NCBI RefSeq assembly: GCF_005862305.2
Contig: NZ_CP054021.1
Coordinates: 1,116,001 to 1,180,000, forward strand
Origin: Rhizobium indicum
GTDB lineage: Bacteria > Pseudomonadota > Alphaproteobacteria > Rhizobiales > Rhizobiaceae
Direction of reading: 5' to 3'
Length of the DNA stretch: 64,000 nt
The translations under genes and the position numbers were made by a program. This document shows, one piece after another, positions 59,929-64,000 of the stretch (within the stretch, counting starts at the first letter, position 1; every line of letters starts with the position of its first letter). The notes under the pieces are model-generated. The model searched no databases. It saw only the letters and a program-made list of their open reading frames with translations, and was not told where the DNA came from.

Positions 59929-62577
59929 ATGCGAACAGATACCGGCCAGGTCATTCATCTGGCAGATTACCGTCCCACCGACTTCGTGCTGGAACGTGTG
60001 GACCTGACCTTCGAACTCGACCCGACGGAGACAAAGGTCGAGGCACGTCTGATCTTTCATCGTCGCCCGGGCACCGATCCGGCAGCGCCGATCGTTCTCG
60101 ACGGCGACGAACTGACGCTGTCGGGGCTGCTGTTAGACCAGGTGGAATTGGACCCTTCGCGTTACGACGCAACACCGGAAAGCCTGACGGTGCGCGACCT
60201 GCCGGAGAGCGCGCCCTTCGAACTGACGATCACCACCGTCATCAACCCTGAGGCCAACACCAAGCTGATGGGCCTTTACCGCACCGGCGGCATCTACTGC
60301 ACGCAATGCGAGGCGGAGGGTTTCCGCCGCATCACCTATTTCCCCGACCGGCCCGACGTGCTTGCGCCGTTCACGGTCAACATCATCGCCGACAAGGACG
60401 CCAACCCGCTGCTTTTGTCGAACGGCAACTTCCTCGGCGGCGCCGGCTACGGCCCCGGCAAGCATTTCGCCGCCTGGTTCGATCCGCATCCGAAGCCGAG
60501 CTATCTCTTTGCGCTCGTCGCCGGCGATCTCGGCGTCGTCGAAGATACGTTCACGACCATGTCCGGCCGTGAGGTGGTGCTGAAGATCTATGTCGAGCAC
60601 GGCAAGGAGCCGCGCGCAGCCTATGCCATGGACGCCCTGAAACGCTCGATGAAGTGGGACGAAGAGAGGTTCGGCCGCGAATACGATCTCGACATCTTCA
60701 TGATCGTCGCCGTCTCCGACTTCAACATGGGCGCGATGGAGAACAAGGGCCTCAACGTCTTCAACGACAAATACGTGCTTGCCGATCCCGAGATCGCCAC
60801 CGATGCCGACTATGCCAATATCGAGACGATCATCGCGCATGAATATTTCCACAACTGGACCGGCAACCGCATCACCTGCCGCGACTGGTTCCAGCTGTGC
60901 CTCAAGGAAGGCCTCACGGTCTATCGCGACCACGAATTCTCTTCCGACCAGCGCTCGCGCGCCGTCAAGCGCATCGCCGAAGTGCGCCACCTGAAATCGG
61001 AGCAGTTCCCGGAAGATGGCGGCCCGCTCGCCCATCCGGTGCGGCCGACGACATATCGTGAGATCAATAATTTCTACACGACGACCGTCTATGAAAAGGG
61101 CAGCGAAGTCACGCGCATGATCGCGACGCTGCTCGGCAAGGACGGCTTCAAGAAAGGCATGGACCTCTATTTCGACCGCCATGACGGTGAGGCCGTGACG
61201 ATCGAGGATTTCGTCAAATGCTTCGAGGATGCAAGCGGACGCGACCTCACGCAATTTTCGCTCTGGTACCATCAGGCCGGCACGCCGCTCGTCACCGCAT
61301 CGGGCAGCTATGATGCGGCGGCCGGCAGCTTCACCCTGTCGCTCGAACAGATGATCCCGGCAACGCCCGGCCAGCCGAGCAAGGAGCCGATGCATATTCC
61401 GCTCAGCCTCGCGCTGTTTGGCGAAAACGGCGGCAAGATCGAGCCGACCTCGGTCGACGGCGCGGAATATGCCGGCGAGGTGCTGCATCTCACAGGTCGC
61501 ACGCAGACGGCCGTGTTCCATGGCGTTGGCTCGCGGCCGGTCGTTTCGATCAACCGCAGCTTCTCGGCGCCGATCAACCTGCATTTCGATCAGAGCCCGG
61601 CCGATCTTGCCCGTCTCGCCCGCCATGAGACCGATCACTTCGCCCGCTGGCAGGCATTGACCGACCTGGCGCTGCCGAACCTGCTGAAAGCGGCACGCGA
61701 CGCCCGCGAGGGCAAGCCTGTGATCTGCGAGGCGACCTTCGTCGAGACGCTGATTGCCGCCGCCGCCGACGAGAGCCTCGAGCCCGCCTTCCGCGCCCAG
61801 GCGCTGGCTCTGCCGAGCGAATCCGATATCGCCCGTGAACTTGGCGGCAACAACGATCCCGATGCCATCCATGCCGGCCGGCAGGCGGTCCTGAAACAGA
61901 TCGCCGATGCCGGAAAGGATGTCTTTGCCGGCCTCTACGCAGCGATGACGACATCAGGCGATTTCAACCCGGATGCGAAAAGCGCCGGCCTGCGGGCGCT
62001 GCGCAATAGCGCCCTCACCTACCTCTCGCATGCCGAAGAGACGCCGGCCCGCGCCAAGGCCGCCTTCGATGCGGCCAACAATATGACCGATCTCAGTCAT
62101 GCGCTGACGATCCTCGCGCATCGTTTTCCCGACAGCGCGGAGACGAGCGAGGCGCTCGCCACCTTCCGTGACCGCTTCGCGGAAAATGCGCTCGTCATCG
62201 ACAAATGGTTCGCGATCCAGGCCGGCATTCCGGGCGTAAAAACCCTGGGACGGGTCCGCGCCCTGATGGACGATCCGCTCTTCAAGCGCACCAATCCAAA
62301 CCGGATGCGGTCGCTGGTCGGCACCTTCGCCTTTGCCAACCCGACGGGATTCGGCCGCGCCGATGGCGAAGGCTATCGCTTCCTCGCGGATCAGATTCTC
62401 GATATCGACAGGCGCAACCCTCAGCTTGCCGCCCGCATCCTCACCTCGATGCGCTCCTGGCGCTCGCTCGAACCCGTGCGTGCCGATCACGCCCGCTCGG
62501 CGCTGATCGAGATCGAGCGAGCCGCCGATCTTTCGACCGACGTGCGCGATATCGTCGAGCGCACGCTTAAAGGGTAA
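59929..62577 (+). CDS. pepN: aminopeptidase N
   Basis: 882 residues, M1 family, typical PepN length. It has GAMENKGLN (about 266-274, N-terminus binding), the zinc motif HEYFHNW (about 304) with the third ligand Glu in LKEGLTVYRD near 326, a beta domain, and a C-terminal helical domain with KTLGRVRALMDDPLFKRTNPNRMRSLVGTFAFANP. It removes N-terminal residues from peptides in the cytoplasm. It lies upstream of the PAS sensor gene on the same strand, with 191 bases between. Confidence 0.96.
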   Translation: MRTDTGQVIHLADYRPTDFVLERVDLTFELDPTETKVEARLIFHRRPGTDPAAPIVLDGDELTLSGLLLDQVELDPSRYDATPESLTVRDLPESAPFELTITTVINPEANTKLMGLYRTGGIYCTQCEAEGFRRITYFPDRPDVLAPFTVNIIADKDANPLLLSNGNFLGGAGYGPGKHFAAWFDPHPKPSYLFALVAGDLGVVEDTFTTMSGREVVLKIYVEHGKEPRAAYAMDALKRSMKWDEERFGREYDLDIFMIVAVSDFNMGAMENKGLNVFNDKYVLADPEIATDADYANIETIIAHEYFHNWTGNRITCRDWFQLCLKEGLTVYRDHEFSSDQRSRAVKRIAEVRHLKSEQFPEDGGPLAHPVRPTTYREINNFYTTTVYEKGSEVTRMIATLLGKDGFKKGMDLYFDRHDGEAVTIEDFVKCFEDASGRDLTQFSLWYHQAGTPLVTASGSYDAAAGSFTLSLEQMIPATPGQPSKEPMHIPLSLALFGENGGKIEPTSVDGAEYAGEVLHLTGRTQTAVFHGVGSRPVVSINRSFSAPINLHFDQSPADLARLARHETDHFARWQALTDLALPNLLKAARDAREGKPVICEATFVETLIAAAADESLEPAFRAQALALPSESDIARELGGNNDPDAIHAGRQAVLKQIADAGKDVFAGLYAAMTTSGDFNPDAKSAGLRALRNSALTYLSHAEETPARAKAAFDAANNMTDLSHALTILAHRFPDSAETSEALATFRDRFAENALVIDKWFAIQAGIPGVKTLGRVRALMDDPLFKRTNPNRMRSLVGTFAFANPTGFGRADGEGYRFLADQILDIDRRNPQLAARILTSMRSWRSLEPVRADHARSALIEIERAADLSTDVRDIVERTLKG

Positions 62578-62768
62578 TTTGCTTCGACTGGCCATCAGGA
62601 GAAAATCGGCGGCCGGTCGCCCAGCACCTCGAATCACCTGGAAAAACCCGAAATTATAAATAGTTAACGGATTTTTACCTTTGCCTCTGGACAAGGCGAA
62701 TCACCCATGATTCTCTAGGTCAGGTTCGAGCGAGCGGCGCGCGAATCACATGAGGGACAGGCGAAGAG

Positions 62769-64000
62769 ATGATGGACGTGCGGCGGGCAACCGTGGCCGG
62801 AGGACGGCTGCGTGTCGATTTTGACGGGCTCAAAGCCTGGCGCGACAGCCTTTCGGGCCATGCGACATCGGAACCACTTCTCCGTTATCTGCCGAAGGCC
62901 GAGCTGGTCTTGAAGCGGGCCATCCCGGCGCTGATCGTCGCCTTCCTCTCCGTCGTCGCCGCCTCGCATTTCTTCGGCATGATGAGCGAATATGGGCGTC
63001 TGGAGGCCTCGGCGCGCCATGCCACCGCACTTTCGGCGGCGACCGCCTCTGCGGTGTTTGCAGATGCGGCCGACATCTTCGACAGCGGCGATATTACCGG
63101 GGCGCAGGCCCGCCTCGCCAAATACCTGCCGCAGGACCGGCTGGACAGCGGCGCTTTCGTGCTGCTCGTGCAGGCAAGCGGCAAGGTTTTTGCCGCGACC
63201 ACCGCCGGGCTTTCGCATGTTGGCAGCAATGTCGGCGATTTCTTCCCCGAGGTCTCGGCGATCCGCCGCTTCGGCGATCGCGCCGGCGTCATCGAAACGA
63301 CGATCGGCGGCGTGCCGCACTATGCCGAGATCACGCTGATGGGCAATGCCGGCGGTTATATCGTCGCCGCCACCTCGCTTGACGAGATCGACCGGCTCTG
63401 GCGCGAGGAACTGGCGCTCAACGTCACGCTGTTTGCCGGCATCTCCTCCATCCTGCTCGTCATCCTCTATGCCTATTACACGCAGGTAAAGCGCGCCCGC
63501 GACGCCGACGACATCTTCCTGGAATCGAACCTGCGCGTCGAGACGGCGCTGTCGCGCGGCCGCTGCGGCCTCTGGGACTTCGATTTCGAGAACCGCGAAT
63601 TCTTCTGGTCGCGCTCGATGTACGACATGCTCGGTCTGCCGGGCTCCGACAAGACGATGGGTTTCGGCGAAGCCGCCCGCCTGATGCATCCCGATGACGG
63701 CGGGCTCTACGAGATCGCGCGCGCCATCGGCAAGGGCGCTTCCGGCCAGGTCGATCAGATCTTCCGCATGCGTCATGCCGGCGGCCACTATGTCTGGATG
63801 CGGGCGCGCGCCCAGGTGATCCGCAGCAATTCCGGCCGTATGCACCTGATCGGTATCGCGATGGACGTGACCGAACAGCATCGGCTCGCCCAGCGCTACG
63901 CAGAAGCCGACCAGCGCCTGGCCGACGCCATCGAATGCACCTCGGAAGCCTTCGTGCTCTGGGACAAGAACGATCGGCTGGTCATGTGCAACACGCATTT
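62769..64000 (+). CDS. membrane sensor with PAS domains, 3'-truncated (probable histidine kinase)
   Basis: The frame from ATG 62769 is open to the window end (over 410 residues seen). A first membrane helix (about 51-70, AIPALIVAFLSVVAASHFFG) and a second (about 217-238) enclose a periplasmic sensor region of about 145 residues. A PAS/PAC domain follows (about 255-370: GRCGLWDFDFENREFFWSRSMYDMLGLPG, GHYVWMRARAQVI, MHLIGIAMDVTEQ), and a second PAS begins (AIECTSEAFVLWDKNDRLVMCN). The layout resembles rhizobial PleC-type kinases that control DivK, but the kinase domain is beyond the window, so this stays an inference. Confidence 0.8.
   Translation, partial: MMDVRRATVAGGRLRVDFDGLKAWRDSLSGHATSEPLLRYLPKAELVLKRAIPALIVAFLSVVAASHFFGMMSEYGRLEASARHATALSAATASAVFADAADIFDSGDITGAQARLAKYLPQDRLDSGAFVLLVQASGKVFAATTAGLSHVGSNVGDFFPEVSAIRRFGDRAGVIETTIGGVPHYAEITLMGNAGGYIVAATSLDEIDRLWREELALNVTLFAGISSILLVILYAYYTQVKRARDADDIFLESNLRVETALSRGRCGLWDFDFENREFFWSRSMYDMLGLPGSDKTMGFGEAARLMHPDDGGLYEIARAIGKGASGQVDQIFRMRHAGGHYVWMRARAQVIRSNSGRMHLIGIAMDVTEQHRLAQRYAEADQRLADAIECTSEAFVLWDKNDRLVMCNTH

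Noticed and set aside
62715..63998. 427-codon minus-strand frame at the window end
   Set aside because: The plus strand holds a clear membrane PAS sensor with helices and PAS motifs in the same place; the minus frame has no recognisable domain.

Overview
The window looks like chromosomal DNA of a fast-growing Rhizobium of the R. leguminosarum / R. etli type. This rests on high-GC alphaproteobacterial coding, an iolR-iolC-iolD-iolE-iolB inositol operon, a RopA/Omp2b-type porin, a cluster resembling the rhizobial lipopolysaccharide galacturonosyltransferases (Rgt), and mosaic palindromic intergenic repeats. I see no phage, insertion sequence, CRISPR array, conjugation genes or known defence system. 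The region is mostly core genome, and its interest lies in control elements, repeats and gene duplication.

Layout. 1-4 kb: end of an alpha/beta hydrolase, a porin with its terminator, a candidate small RNA, tRNA-Ser(GCT) and an FAD reductase. 4-12.5 kb: inositol catabolism, with a Gfo/Idh/MocA dehydrogenase divergent from iolR and then iolC, iolD, iolE and iolB. IolR-type GGAA-N6-TTCC boxes flank iolR and iolC, and each of the three gaps from iolC to iolB holds palindromic repeats. 12.5-22.9 kb: small and regulatory genes, including DUF1127, AraC, a Cys-rich 53-residue protein, MATE, two PilZ-like proteins, LysR, a HisC-like aminotransferase, Sel1, DUF2147 and a toxin-antitoxin pair. 23-27.2 kb: AMP nucleosidase, a small membrane protein, and an operon of three DGPF/YCII proteins with an ECF42-type sigma factor. 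27.2-34 kb: a flippase-like membrane protein, three ArnT-like GT39 glycosyltransferases and a DPM-synthase-like GT2. Remnants show that a two-directional unit was duplicated and then lost different genes in each copy. 34-44 kb: polyamine-type aminotransferase and glutamine synthetase, lipid kinase, MFS, HxlR with quinone reductase, mgtE with a leader peptide and a stem covering its ribosome site, Lrp and EamA. 44-55.7 kb: L,D-transpeptidase, ETF-QO, SDR, phosphotransferase, an RND pump, a YegD-like Hsp70 and a degenerate uracil-DNA glycosylase. 55.7-64 kb: small ORFs, an unrecognised wHTH-like protein, EamA, a soluble protein with a chemoreceptor tip plus Cache domain, aminopeptidase N, and the start of a PAS sensor protein.

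How the genes work together. The iol enzymes convert inosose toward 2-keto-5-deoxygluconate phosphate under IolR. The Rgt-like genes would build a lipid-linked galacturonate and move it onto the lipopolysaccharide core. The aminotransferase and glutamine synthetase pair suggests polyamine use. The HxlR/reductase pair suggests electrophile or quinone sensing.
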